A DNA stretch of 7,821 nucleotides from Bacteroidia bacterium. Lineage in GTDB: Bacteria; Bacteroidota; Bacteroidia; UKL13-3. A program made the position numbers and the translations under genes. The notes under the pieces were generated by a model. It saw only the letters and a list, made by a program, of their open reading frames with translations. It searched no databases and was not told where the DNA came from. Of the stretch, positions 1-6,778 are shown piece by piece (the first letter of the stretch is position 1; every line of letters starts with the position of its first letter). The stretch spans positions 24,567 to 32,387 of the forward strand of contig JAKRSG010000059.1 of NCBI GenBank assembly GCA_022402405.1, written 5' to 3'.

Positions 1-320
1 AAAATGATACTTTAATGTATAAGAACAATTTGTTAGCAGGTAATATTCGTGCTATCAATGCTTCAACTTCTGGTGGTTCTAACCCAAGCTTAACTCGTAG
101 TAAAGTATTTGCTAATGCAAATGATTCTATCCGTTCATCAATGGGAGTATTAGCAGATCCATTTAACTATAACAATCCAAACTTCGCTCCAGTAGCAGGT
201 TCTCCTGCTTTAACGGGTGCTTCGTTTTCGGGTGCTCGTATTTCTGATCCGTACTTTACTCCTACAAGTTACCGTGGAGCAATGGGTTCAGAAGATTGGA
301 CATCTTGCTGGTGTAATTTT
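1..320 (+). repeat. Copy 1 of duplicated beta-helix module end (in-frame, period 1815 bp)
   Basis: This stretch matches 1816-2144 in the same reading frame; window base 1 corresponds to 1816. Over the first 240 bases I count 13 mismatches (about 95% identity), mostly in third codon positions. Similarity falls off from about 245 but continues to the shared CWCNF motif (306-320). Copy 2 carries three extra codons just before CWCNF. After that, the two copies lead into different Ig/PKD domains. The left boundary of the repeat lies outside the window. Confidence 0.95.
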
Positions 321-2972
321 ACTCCTGGTCAGACTAATTATGATGTAGCTCCAATTAATTTATTACCTCTTACTTATGATGCAGGAAAGGATTCTACTAT
401 TTGTTCTGGTCGTTCAATTGTAATTGGACAAAATTTAACTGGACCATACAAAGCTACTTGGTCGCCTGCTGCTGGTTTAAGTTCAACTACCGCTGCTCGT
501 CCTACCGCTAATCCTACAGTTACTACTAAATATTTTGTTACAGTTAGAGATTCAATTACTGGTTGTTCTATGATGGATAGTATTACTATTACAGTAAATC
601 CAACTCCAGTTGCAAACTTTACATCTGCTGCTGGTACAGGTGCTGGTGTTGTTAATTTTACTAATACCTCAACTAATGCTGTTTCATATAGCTGGAATTT
701 TGGTGATGGAAATACTTCTTCTGTTCAAAATCCAAGCAATACATATGCTGCTAATGGAACATATACAGTTGCTTTAACTGCAATTTCTGGTGCTTGTGTT
801 AATACAACTAGCAGACAAGTTAATGTTTCTGGTATTGCTTCTCCAGTTCGTGCAATCGCAGGAGACATTACCACTAACACAACCTTATTCGCTGATACAA
901 TTTATTTGATAAATGGCTATGTTTATGTTAAGAACAATGCTGTTTTAACTATTCAACCAGGAACCATTATTAAAGGTAATGCAAACAAAGCAACTTTAAT
1001 TGTTACTCGTAATGGTAGAATTGAAGCAAATGGTACCAAAAATCAACCTATCGTATTTACTTCTTCTAAAGCTGCAGGTCAGCGTAACAAAGGTGATTGG
1101 GGTGGAATTGTAATATTAGGTAAAGCCCCTATCAATCGTCCTACCGATTGTTCTACTTGTCCGGGTGCTGCTGTAGCTGCTGCAGAAGCTGGTATTCAAA
1201 ATGCAGTAGAAGGTGATATAGATAACACTGCTGGTGATGCTTTATACGGTGGTACAGATGAAAATCACAACGCTGGAACCTTACGTTTTGTGCGTATAGA
1301 ATATGCAGGAACTGTAATTACTCCTGGTAACGAAATCAATGGTTTAACCATGGGTGGAATTGGTAAGCAAACAAAGATTGAATATGTACAGGTATCTTTT
1401 GCAGACGACGACGCATTTGAGTGGTTCGGTGGAAATGCAGATGCTAAACATTTAGTATCTTTCAGAAACGTAGATGATGACTTTGATACAGATTTTGGAT
1501 TCTCAGGTAAAGTTCAGTTTGGAATCGTATTGCGTGATTCATTATTATATGATATCGGTTCAGGCCCAACTACAAACGGATTTGAATCGGATAATGATGG
1601 TTCTGGTTCAGAAGCTAAGCCATTTACTGACCCAACTTTCTCAAATGTTACTGTATTAGGTCCGTTAGCAAATGGAACTCCATTAACATATAGTAATTCA
1701 TTCCAAAACGGTGCAAGAATTAGAAGAAATTCATCTACTAGTATTTTTAACTCTATCTTCATGGGATGGAATGATGCTTTATTCATTGATGGTGCTCGTT
1801 CGGTTAACAAACACCAAAATGATACTTTAATGTATAAGAACAATTTGTTAGCAGGTAATATTCGTGCTATTAATGCTTCAACTTCTGGTGGTTCTAATCC
1901 AAGCTTAACTCGTAGTAAAGTATTTGCTAATGCTAATGATTCTATCCGTTCATCAATGGGTGTATTAGCAGATCCATTTAATTACACCAATCCAAACTTC
2001 GCTCCAATAACAGGTTCTCCTGCTTTAACTGGTGCTTCTTTCTCGGGTGCTCGAATCTCTGATCCATTCTTCTCTCAAACATCTTATAGAGGTGCAATTA
2101 GTCCAAATGCAGATAGTAACTGGACAAACTGCTGGTGTAATTTTGATCCTCAAAATGCTAACTACAATTCATCTCCTATCAATAACCCTGGAGCTACTGC
2201 TAACTTTACAGCACCTGCTACTTCAACTACTTTAAAGGTTGATTTTGCTAATACTTCATCTAATGCTACAAGTTATTTCTGGGATTTTGGTGTAAGCAAT
2301 TCAACTGCTGATACCTCATCTGCTATGAGTCCTAGTTTTACCTTCCCTGCTAATGGTAAATATACCGTTACTTTAATAGCTAGAAGTAAGTGTGGTAACT
2401 CAGTTAAAACGTTTGAGGTAACTATCAACGATCAAAGTATTTTACCTGTTGTAGATTTTACTTTTGTTCAAAATACAAACACTGGATCTCGTGAGTTTAC
2501 CTTTACTAATACAACTGTAGAAAAGGGATTAACTATCGATTACTCTTGGAAGTTTGGTGATGGTGCAACTGCTGCTACCAAAAACGCAACTCATGAGTAT
2601 ACTGTAAACGGAATCTATACTGTTACCTTAATTGCAACTCATATTTACGGTGTAGATTCAGTTTCTAAAACCATTAATGTAGTAGCTACTTCTTTAGAAG
2701 AAAAGATGTCGGTAATTAATGGTTTTAATGTATATCCTAATCCAACTAGAGAAAGAGTTTTTGTTGATTTCAATTTAAATAAATCTGAAAATGTAAGTAT
2801 TAGTATCATGGATTTAACAGGTAAAGAAGTTATTTCAATTCCTGCTTCAAATCTAAATGCTGGTAAACATACTTCTGAAATTGAAACAAGCGCTTTATCT
2901 GAAGGTATGTATATGATTAGAATTAGTGGTGCAGAATCGTCACTAACTTCTAGATTAGTAATTATCAAATAA
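1..2972 (+). CDS. Giant modular T9SS-exported surface protein (beta-helix, Ig-like and PKD modules), 5' end missing
   Basis: The frame is open to the left edge (codons N-D-T-L precede the first ATG at 15), and the same residues precede the matching Met in the second repeat, so ATG 15 is internal and the gene starts outside the window. Counting that Met as residue 1, the order is: end of a beta-helix module (1-about 115); an Ig-like domain common in Bacteroidota (about 122-196, DAGKDSTIC...TWSPAAGLSS); PKD domain 1 (about 197-272, SWNFGDG); a complete beta-helix-type module (about 283-724, with GTIIKG, GDWGGIVILGKAPI, VRIEYAG, DDAFEWFGG and the Asp-rich DDDFDTDFG); PKD 2 (about 726-805, FWDFG); PKD 3 (about 809-892, SWKFGDG); and a type A sorting domain (about 901-985, NVYPNPT...GMYMIRISG). 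It should cross the outer membrane by T9SS and be anchored or released there. An adhesin or matrix role is an inference; no catalytic site was seen. The gene ends in a strong terminator. Confidence 0.9.
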   Translation, partial: NDTLMYKNNLLAGNIRAINASTSGGSNPSLTRSKVFANANDSIRSSMGVLADPFNYNNPNFAPVAGSPALTGASFSGARISDPYFTPTSYRGAMGSEDWTSCWCNFTPGQTNYDVAPINLLPLTYDAGKDSTICSGRSIVIGQNLTGPYKATWSPAAGLSSTTAARPTANPTVTTKYFVTVRDSITGCSMMDSITITVNPTPVANFTSAAGTGAGVVNFTNTSTNAVSYSWNFGDGNTSSVQNPSNTYAANGTYTVALTAISGACVNTTSRQVNVSGIASPVRAIAGDITTNTTLFADTIYLINGYVYVKNNAVLTIQPGTIIKGNANKATLIVTRNGRIEANGTKNQPIVFTSSKAAGQRNKGDWGGIVILGKAPINRPTDCSTCPGAAVAAAEAGIQNAVEGDIDNTAGDALYGGTDENHNAGTLRFVRIEYAGTVITPGNEINGLTMGGIGKQTKIEYVQVSFADDDAFEWFGGNADAKHLVSFRNVDDDFDTDFGFSGKVQFGIVLRDSLLYDIGSGPTTNGFESDNDGSGSEAKPFTDPTFSNVTVLGPLANGTPLTYSNSFQNGARIRRNSSTSIFNSIFMGWNDALFIDGARSVNKHQNDTLMYKNNLLAGNIRAINASTSGGSNPSLTRSKVFANANDSIRSSMGVLADPFNYTNPNFAPITGSPALTGASFSGARISDPFFSQTSYRGAISPNADSNWTNCWCNFDPQNANYNSSPINNPGATANFTAPATSTTLKVDFANTSSNATSYFWDFGVSNSTADTSSAMSPSFTFPANGKYTVTLIARSKCGNSVKTFEVTINDQSILPVVDFTFVQNTNTGSREFTFTNTTVEKGLTIDYSWKFGDGATAATKNATHEYTVNGIYTVTLIATHIYGVDSVSKTINVVATSLEEKMSVINGFNVYPNPTRERVFVDFNLNKSENVSISIMDLTGKEVISIPASNLNAGKHTSEIETSALSEGMYMIRISGAESSLTSRLVIIK
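1816..2144 (+). repeat. Copy 2 of duplicated beta-helix module end
   Basis: This is the partner of the repeat at 1-320, and here the preceding beta-helix module (861-1815) is visible in full. The protein is nearly unchanged over the first 59 residues after the Met, with the differences clustered at NYNNPNFAPVAG versus NYTNPNFAPITG. The copies then diverge at PYFTPTSYRGAMGS versus PFFSQTSYRGAISPNADSN and rejoin at CWCNF. The pattern implies duplication of a module of about 605 codons inside the gene. Confidence 0.95.
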
Positions 2973-2994
2973 TCTATTTTTGATATAAAAATTT

Positions 2995-3027
2995 AAAGAG
3001 GCGGCCATTGGTCGCCTCTTTTTTTTT
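2995..3027 (+). terminator. Strong Rho-independent terminator after the surface-protein gene
   Basis: The arm AAAGAGGCG (2995-3003) pairs perfectly with CGCCTCTTT (3013-3021). Inside it GCC/GGT adds three more pairs (one G-T) and leaves a three-base loop ATT. An uninterrupted T run continues to 3027. It begins 22 bases after the stop codon of the surface-protein gene and ends 35 bases before the next start, so it should separate the two transcription units. Confidence 0.92.
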
Positions 3028-3062
3028 CTGTTTGAACCAAATATGTTGCATCTTGCAGGCCT

Positions 3063-4154
3063 ATGCAAATTGTCTTTGTTATTTTATTGAGTTTAGGCGC
3101 TTATAGCTGGTATTTTTTAGACCGACCCGTATTTGGTAAAACGCCTTCTGGTGAGCTTTTAGAACGAGTTAAAAAATCTCCTAATTATATAAATGGTTCT
3201 TTTGTGAACCTAGAAGAAACGCCCAACTTTGCGCCGGGTATTTCTATGTGGGATGCCGCCAAAACCTTTCTTAACAAGCCTAAAAATACTGAGCCAGAAA
3301 AGGAAATTCCAAGTATTAAAACACATTTGCCTTCACTTGATCCAACGGCTCCTCAATTGGTTTGGTTCGGACATTCATCTTATTATTTGATGGTAGATGG
3401 AATAAAGATTTTGGTAGATCCAGTGTTTAGTGGTAATGCTTCGCCCGTTTCTCTATTTGCTAAGAGTTTTAAAGGAAGCGATGTATATTCGGCTAAAGAT
3501 TTTCCTGAGGTAGATATTTTGCTTATTACCCATGATCATTACGACCACCTAGATTACAAAACGGTAATGGAGTTGGAGGGAAAGTATAAACGAATAATTA
3601 CTTCATTAGGTGTTTCTGCACACTTGGTTTCTTGGGGCATTGATGCTGCTAAAATTACGGAATTAGATTGGTGGCAAGAAAGTGCTTTGGTTCAGGCCGG
3701 AAATGCTAAAATAATTGCCACGCCTAGCAGGCATTTCTCTGGAAGAAAGTTTACTCGTAACCAAAGTTTATGGTCGTCTTTTGTATTAAAAACGCTTAAT
3801 TATTCTATTTTTTTAGGTGGAGATAGCGGATACGGTAAGCACTTTAAAGAGATTGGAAATAAGTTTGGTCCGTTCAACTTAGCTTTGTTAGAATGCGGAC
3901 AATACAATGCCATGTGGCCATACATTCATATGATGCCAGAAGAGGTTATTACGGCTAAAATGGATTTACAGGCCGATGTTTTGATGCCTGTGCATTGGGC
4001 AAAATTTTCCTTGGCTTTACATCCTTGGAACGAAAGCATCAATCGTTTAAAGAAAGAAGCAGAGCTTAAATCGCAAAAAATTACCACACCGCTTATTGGG
4101 GAAGTGGTTCAAATTGGTAAACAGTATCCAGATTCTGTTTGGTGGAATTTTTAA
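3063..4154 (+). CDS. Membrane-anchored MBL-fold metal-dependent hydrolase (RomA/NAPE-PLD/UlaG-like)
   Basis: The 363-residue product has an N-terminal hydrophobic segment (about 3-18, VFVILLSLGAYSWYF), probably an uncleaved anchor, followed by FGKTPSGELLERVKKSPNY, typical of this subgroup. The metallo-beta-lactamase fold shows WFGHSS (101-106), ILVDPVF around D119, the metal motif H157-D158-H159-Y160-D161-H162, a likely ligand H224 (SRHFSG), D254 (GGDSGYG), and H311 (PVHW), with H289 and H320 also in conserved-looking contexts. All expected dinuclear zinc ligands are present, so it should be an active hydrolase. Relatives act on phosphodiester or lactone bonds, and the substrate here cannot be told. 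The start is fixed by an in-frame stop at 3033-3035 and by the hydrophobic N terminus. It sits alone between the terminator at 2995-3027 and a 60-base gap. No clear promoter match was found in the 35-base leader. Confidence 0.9.
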   Translation: MQIVFVILLSLGAYSWYFLDRPVFGKTPSGELLERVKKSPNYINGSFVNLEETPNFAPGISMWDAAKTFLNKPKNTEPEKEIPSIKTHLPSLDPTAPQLVWFGHSSYYLMVDGIKILVDPVFSGNASPVSLFAKSFKGSDVYSAKDFPEVDILLITHDHYDHLDYKTVMELEGKYKRIITSLGVSAHLVSWGIDAAKITELDWWQESALVQAGNAKIIATPSRHFSGRKFTRNQSLWSSFVLKTLNYSIFLGGDSGYGKHFKEIGNKFGPFNLALLECGQYNAMWPYIHMMPEEVITAKMDLQADVLMPVHWAKFSLALHPWNESINRLKKEAELKSQKITTPLIGEVVQIGKQYPDSVWWNF

Positions 4155-4185
4155 TGTGCAGGTTTTAAAATAATTAGAAATTTTA

Positions 4186-4193
4186 TATACTTG
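4186..4193 (+). promoter_or_regulatory. Possible Bacteroidota-type -7 promoter element
   Basis: TATACTTG differs at one base from the phylum consensus TAnnTTTG and lies 21 bases before the ATG at 4215, which would give a very short leader. Upstream, only a GTTT at about 4162-4165 lies near the expected -33 distance, so the upstream element is weak. It would drive the 4215/4740 gene pair. In AT-rich DNA such matches arise by chance. Confidence 0.3.
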
Positions 4194-4214
4194 TATAATC
4201 AAATTTCTTAGCAC

Positions 4215-4721
4215 ATGAATCCAATTTTATTCACCATTATTAAAACCGTTGTAAATGCTCTTGGGGTAGCAGTAGGCTATGTAGCCTACAAAATGTTTGT
4301 AAAACCTGTTTCTGCAAATACCATTGCACCAGATAATTTTCAGGAGATTTTTGCTGTATTATGCTTGTTAACGCTTTGGCCACTGCTTTCGTTGAAGAAA
4401 TTTAGACCTTTTAACCATTATAGTTTAGCGATTGTAGCATTGCTTATACCTCTTATGTTGTTTGGTGTTTTCAGCGTCAATCAGCACTCTTCGGCTAAAT
4501 CTTATACCAGATTATTTCCCATAGAAAGAAAGGTAGTAGAAGGCGATGCCGTAAAAGTTACTGCCTATATTTATGAGAAAAAATCATGGAAAAATTATAC
4601 TATTGCTCTCGACAATTGTCTGGAACTTGATTCTGTGAAGATCAGAGTAATAGACGGTTTGTTAGGAATGAAAGTGCTAACAGATGAACTAGAATTCTCG
4701 CGCAAACCTGAATGTCAATAA
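4215..4721 (+). CDS. Small three-TM membrane protein of unknown function
   Basis: I do not recognise the family. The 168-residue product has three hydrophobic segments: about 5-28 (PILFTIIKTVVNALGVAVGY region), about 43-60 (IFAVLCLLTLWPLLSL) and about 69-88 (YSLAIVALLIPLMLFGVFSV). A soluble C-terminal half of about 80 residues follows, rich in beta-type alternation (VKVTAYIYEKKSWKNYTIAL) and with two cysteines (C135, C167). The C-terminal part probably forms a small beta domain on one face of the membrane. Only 18 bases separate its stop from the next start, so it is probably co-transcribed with the CxxCH protein downstream. A role in assembling or anchoring that protein is possible but unsupported by any motif. 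The start is the first ATG after the intergenic gap and sits just before the first TM helix. Confidence 0.8.
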   Translation: MNPILFTIIKTVVNALGVAVGYVAYKMFVKPVSANTIAPDNFQEIFAVLCLLTLWPLLSLKKFRPFNHYSLAIVALLIPLMLFGVFSVNQHSSAKSYTRLFPIERKVVEGDAVKVTAYIYEKKSWKNYTIALDNCLELDSVKIRVIDGLLGMKVLTDELEFSRKPECQ

Positions 4722-4739
4722 TAAATAAACAATAACTAT

Positions 4740-5570
4740 ATGAAGAAAACTATTTACACCTTATTAATCGCTTTTATCTCGCTAATTGCACTCGAATCTT
4801 TCGATTTTAGAATGTTAGCTAAGCAACAAGATGGAAGCAATCCTGGCTTCACCGGTTCTCCTGGCGATAGCTTAAGAAATTGCACGGCTTGTCATGGAGG
4901 CACCGCCATTACCCAACCATTTTGGATAAAATCTAACATACCAGCAGAAGGGTTTGAACCAGGCGAAAAATATACCATTAGAGCAGTAAATACCTCTGTT
5001 GGTCATACTCGTTTTGGGTTCTCCATTTCGCCTCAAGCACCAGATGGTAAGCAGTTAGGCACACTTGTGTTAACAGATTCATTACGCACCCAATTAAATG
5101 GAAACGGTAAGTACATTACCTACAAAACACAGGGCGTTTTTGCGGTAGATTCTGCTATTTGGTTATTCGATTGGATAGCTCCAACAGATGCCAATGAAGT
5201 AACTTTCTATGGCGCATTTAACTCTAACCACGACGGACATAAAGGTGGAGATTTAACCACTTTAAGCACCTTAAAAGTATACAAGAAAGGCTTCACATCA
5301 CTCAAAGAAAATTCTTTCGGTTTGAACCTAAACGTATACCCAAATCCTTCAAACGATGTATTAACTATTTCTTTAAAAACAGCTTCTTCAGAGGAAGTAA
5401 ATCTATCTATTTACAATGTAAAAGGCGAGCAAGTTTGGTTAGGTTCAAACAGAAATGCTAGCAACCTACAAGAGAAAATTGAACTGAGTAACTGGCCTCA
5501 GGGGATCTATTTTTTACAGGTACAACAAGGAAACAACAAGCTTATTGAGAAGTTGGTTGTAAGTCACTAA
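4740..5570 (+). CDS. T9SS-exported protein with CxxCH haem-binding motif (choice-of-anchor V-like)
   Basis: The 276-residue product starts with a signal peptide (MKKTIYTLLIAFISLIALES). The segment NPGFTGSPGDSLRNCTACHGG follows, with one complete c-type haem motif C48-T-A-C51-H52. This GxTGAPGD...CxxCH pattern is typical of Bacteroidota proteins annotated as choice-of-anchor V domain proteins. Residues about 60-185 form a beta-rich domain (EPGEKYTIRA, HTRFGFSISP, VTFYGAFNSNHDG), resembling Reeler-type domains. Residues about 195-276 are a type A T9SS sorting domain (NVYPNPSNDVLTI...GIYFLQV). It should be exported by Sec, receive covalent haem in the periplasm if the motif is used, and be secreted or surface-attached by T9SS. 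An extracellular electron-transfer or haem-sensing role is inference. The ATG follows an A-rich leader typical of the phylum and lies 18 bases after the upstream gene. Confidence 0.88.
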   Translation: MKKTIYTLLIAFISLIALESFDFRMLAKQQDGSNPGFTGSPGDSLRNCTACHGGTAITQPFWIKSNIPAEGFEPGEKYTIRAVNTSVGHTRFGFSISPQAPDGKQLGTLVLTDSLRTQLNGNGKYITYKTQGVFAVDSAIWLFDWIAPTDANEVTFYGAFNSNHDGHKGGDLTTLSTLKVYKKGFTSLKENSFGLNLNVYPNPSNDVLTISLKTASSEEVNLSIYNVKGEQVWLGSNRNASNLQEKIELSNWPQGIYFLQVQQGNNKLIEKLVVSH

Positions 5571-5571
5571 A

Positions 5572-6030
5572 CTAGTTTTTAAACACTATATAAGCATTAA
5601 GAGAGCTTGCTATTAGCAACCAAATAAAATACGGTGCTAGTAGCAGGCTTTTTAATTTTAGTATGCCTACTTGACTTACAAGTTTATAGCCAATTAACAG
5701 TGTTAATGCTGCAATAATTATAAGTCCTAAAACACTCCAATGATAAGCAAAGAAAACAGGGTTCCAGCTTACATTTAAAATCCATTGAATAATAAATAAA
5801 GTGAGTAAGTATTTTTTATCTGGCATGTACTCCCAAGCATATGCCATATAAAAAGAATAGCAAAACATAATGCTTGTCCATGCCGCGCCAAAAACCCAAC
5901 CCGGAGGCGTCCAAGGCGCCTTGTTTAAATTTGTGTACCAATCGGAGCTAACGCCATTTTTAGTAGCCAAACCACCCAAAGCCAGCGCCGCAAAATTTAC
6001 CAATAAGAAAATAAGCAATCTAACCATCAT
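5572..6030 (-). CDS. tspO: TspO/MBR family membrane protein
   Basis: From ATG 6030 the product is 152 residues, normal for TspO. It has five predicted TM helices (about 4-22, 43-65, 74-90, 97-117, 127-147). Family motifs are W31-Y32, KAPWTPPGWVFG (37-48) followed by AAW, QWILNVSWNPVFF (82-94) and the C-terminal IWLLIASSLNAYI. Bacterial TspO proteins bind porphyrins and related tetrapyrroles and are linked to stress responses; their exact activity is disputed. The reading frame extends to an ATG at 6096, but that start would overlap the tRNA gene and add a hydrophilic tail unlike the family, so I use the tandem ATGs at 6030/6027. The gene converges on the CxxCH protein gene with a single base between their stops and no hairpin terminator between them. 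Confidence 0.9.
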   Translation of the reverse strand: MMVRLLIFLLVNFAALALGGLATKNGVSSDWYTNLNKAPWTPPGWVFGAAWTSIMFCYSFYMAYAWEYMPDKKYLLTLFIIQWILNVSWNPVFFAYHWSVLGLIIIAALTLLIGYKLVSQVGILKLKSLLLAPYFIWLLIASSLNAYIVFKN

Positions 6031-6065
6031 GGCGTAAAGGTAATCGGTTTTGCCTAATTTTACCC

Positions 6066-6073
6066 TATATTCG
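6066..6073 (+). promoter_or_regulatory. Possible -7 element of the tRNA-Arg promoter
   Basis: TATATTCG matches TAnnTTTG at seven of eight positions (counting the two n) and ends 8 bases before the mature tRNA 5' end, a sensible distance for a short precursor leader. The nearest upstream TTTG (6049-6052) is only 13 bases away, closer than the usual -33/-7 spacing, so the assignment rests on position more than on a full match. Confidence 0.3.
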
Positions 6074-6081
6074 CGCCACTT

Positions 6082-6153
6082 GCATCCATAGTTCAATGGA
6101 TAGAATTTCAGATTCCGGTTCTGAAGATGGGGGTTCGAGTCCCTTTGGGTGCA
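6082..6153 (+). tRNA. tRNA-Arg (anticodon CCG)
   Basis: A full cloverleaf folds by hand. The acceptor GCATCCA (6082-6088) pairs with TGGGTGC (6146-6152), with one G-T pair and discriminator A6153. The D stem is GTTC/GAAT with a GG-containing loop. The anticodon stem TCAGA/TCTGA carries the loop TTCCGGT, giving anticodon CCG (6115-6117), which reads the Arg codon CGG. The variable loop has four bases. The T stem GGGGG/CCCTT encloses TTCGAGT. The CCA end is not encoded (CTA follows A6153). The tspO start lies 51 bases to the left on the other strand. Confidence 0.96.
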
Positions 6154-6374
6154 CTAGTATGTTTTGTAAAACTCTTATATGTAGTATTTTATAGTGTTTT
6201 TTATTTTAATGGTGCAGCTATAGGTACAGCAAATTCAAATTTCTTTGATTTCAAATTGAATGAACACTAACCAGGTTCCAATAAAGTTTTTTAAAATCCA
6301 TTTGAGGTTCCAACCCAAGTACGCTAACAGTAATAATATTGCCTTTATAGGTGGAATAGCTGTAGTTTAAGCTG
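6154..6374. other. Gap between tRNA-Arg and the small-gene cluster
   Basis: No plus-strand gene was seen in this 221-base stretch. Most of it is covered on the minus strand by the coding-like out-of-frame stretch at 6251-6406. A nine-base direct repeat AGGTTCCAA occurs at 6273-6281 and 6305-6313. No copy of the tRNA 3' end, no convincing terminator hairpin and no second RNA gene were found. Confidence 0.6.
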
Positions 6375-6406
6375 CTATTTAGAATGTATTCTAGGTTGTA
6401 GGTCAA
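6251..6406 (-). pseudogene. Coding-like open stretch in a shifted frame downstream of the 112-codon gene (possible frameshift remnant)
   Basis: In the frame one base off the 112-codon gene, the minus strand is open from TTG 6406 to TGA 6251-6253. It encodes 51 residues, including STYKGNIITVSVLGLEPQMD and FKKLYWNLVSVHSI, a composition that looks like real protein. It has no ATG near its start and overlaps the end of the neighbouring gene by 32 bases. One fewer base in the short AT run near 6405-6412 would fuse both frames into a protein of about 154 residues, reading NQLVLLTYNLEYIL at the junction. It could equally be chance or a remnant of another gene. Confidence 0.3.
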
Positions 6407-6713
6407 TTAAAACTAATTGATTGCCTAATTGCTCATATTTGGATAAATACTCCTTTTTGTCAATTTCTGAATTGTAATCATCCAAGGCAATTTGGGCTAA
6501 CTCTTTTAGTCTGTAATATTCTATCAAGGTTTCTAGTCTGGAATAAAGATCAAAAAAATGCATCTCTTCTTCATTCCACAATGGCGGCAAATCAAATTCC
6601 TTGTAAAGGGATTTATAAGTATTTAACCAAGGTGTTATTATTACTTCATTTAATACCTGATCAGTTGGAAATTCGCTTACAGCATTTGAATATATATCTT
6701 TATTTAACTTCAT
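6375..6713 (-). CDS. Hypothetical small acidic, probably alpha-helical protein
   Basis: I do not recognise the family. The 112-residue product is rich in Leu, Glu, Tyr and Lys and looks largely helical (VLNEVIITPWLNTYKSLYKE, then MHFFDLYSRLETLIEYYRLK and KKEYLSKYEQLGNQL), separated by a FDLPPLWNEEE turn. No signal peptide, TM helix or catalytic motif is visible, so it should be cytoplasmic. It lies 65 bases downstream of the zinc-ribbon gene on the same strand, and the two are probably one transcript. Its C terminus (LIDLQPRIHSK) may not be the native end, because the shifted frame remains open and coding-like for 41 more codons beyond its stop. An immunity- or partner-protein role would be a guess. 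Confidence 0.6.
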   Translation of the reverse strand: MKLNKDIYSNAVSEFPTDQVLNEVIITPWLNTYKSLYKEFDLPPLWNEEEMHFFDLYSRLETLIEYYRLKELAQIALDDYNSEIDKKEYLSKYEQLGNQLVLIDLQPRIHSK

Positions 6714-6778
6714 CTTTGATTGCTTTTCCTTGCCAGAATGGCGGTGTGGATTGGGATAGAATTATGAACGAATACAAA

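Noticed and set aside
1474..1843. Open frames at 1474-1659 (+) and 1514-1843 (-)
   Set aside because: They lie inside the beta-helix coding sequence in other frames, with low-complexity products and no motif; shadows of the real gene.
2032..2968. Open frames at 2032-2235 (+) and 2645-2968 (-)
   Set aside because: Both are contained in the surface-protein gene and show no independent motif; the first is a Leu-rich off-frame artefact.
3028..3062. Promoter for the MBL hydrolase gene (TTTG 3031-3034 with TATGTTGC 3042-3049)
   Set aside because: The two elements are only 7 bases apart and the second is a poor match to TAnnTTTG.
6031..6096. N-terminal extension of the TspO frame to an ATG at 6096
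   Set aside because: It would overlap the tRNA-Arg gene and add 22 mostly hydrophilic residues not expected for TspO; the tandem ATGs at 6030/6027 give the normal length.
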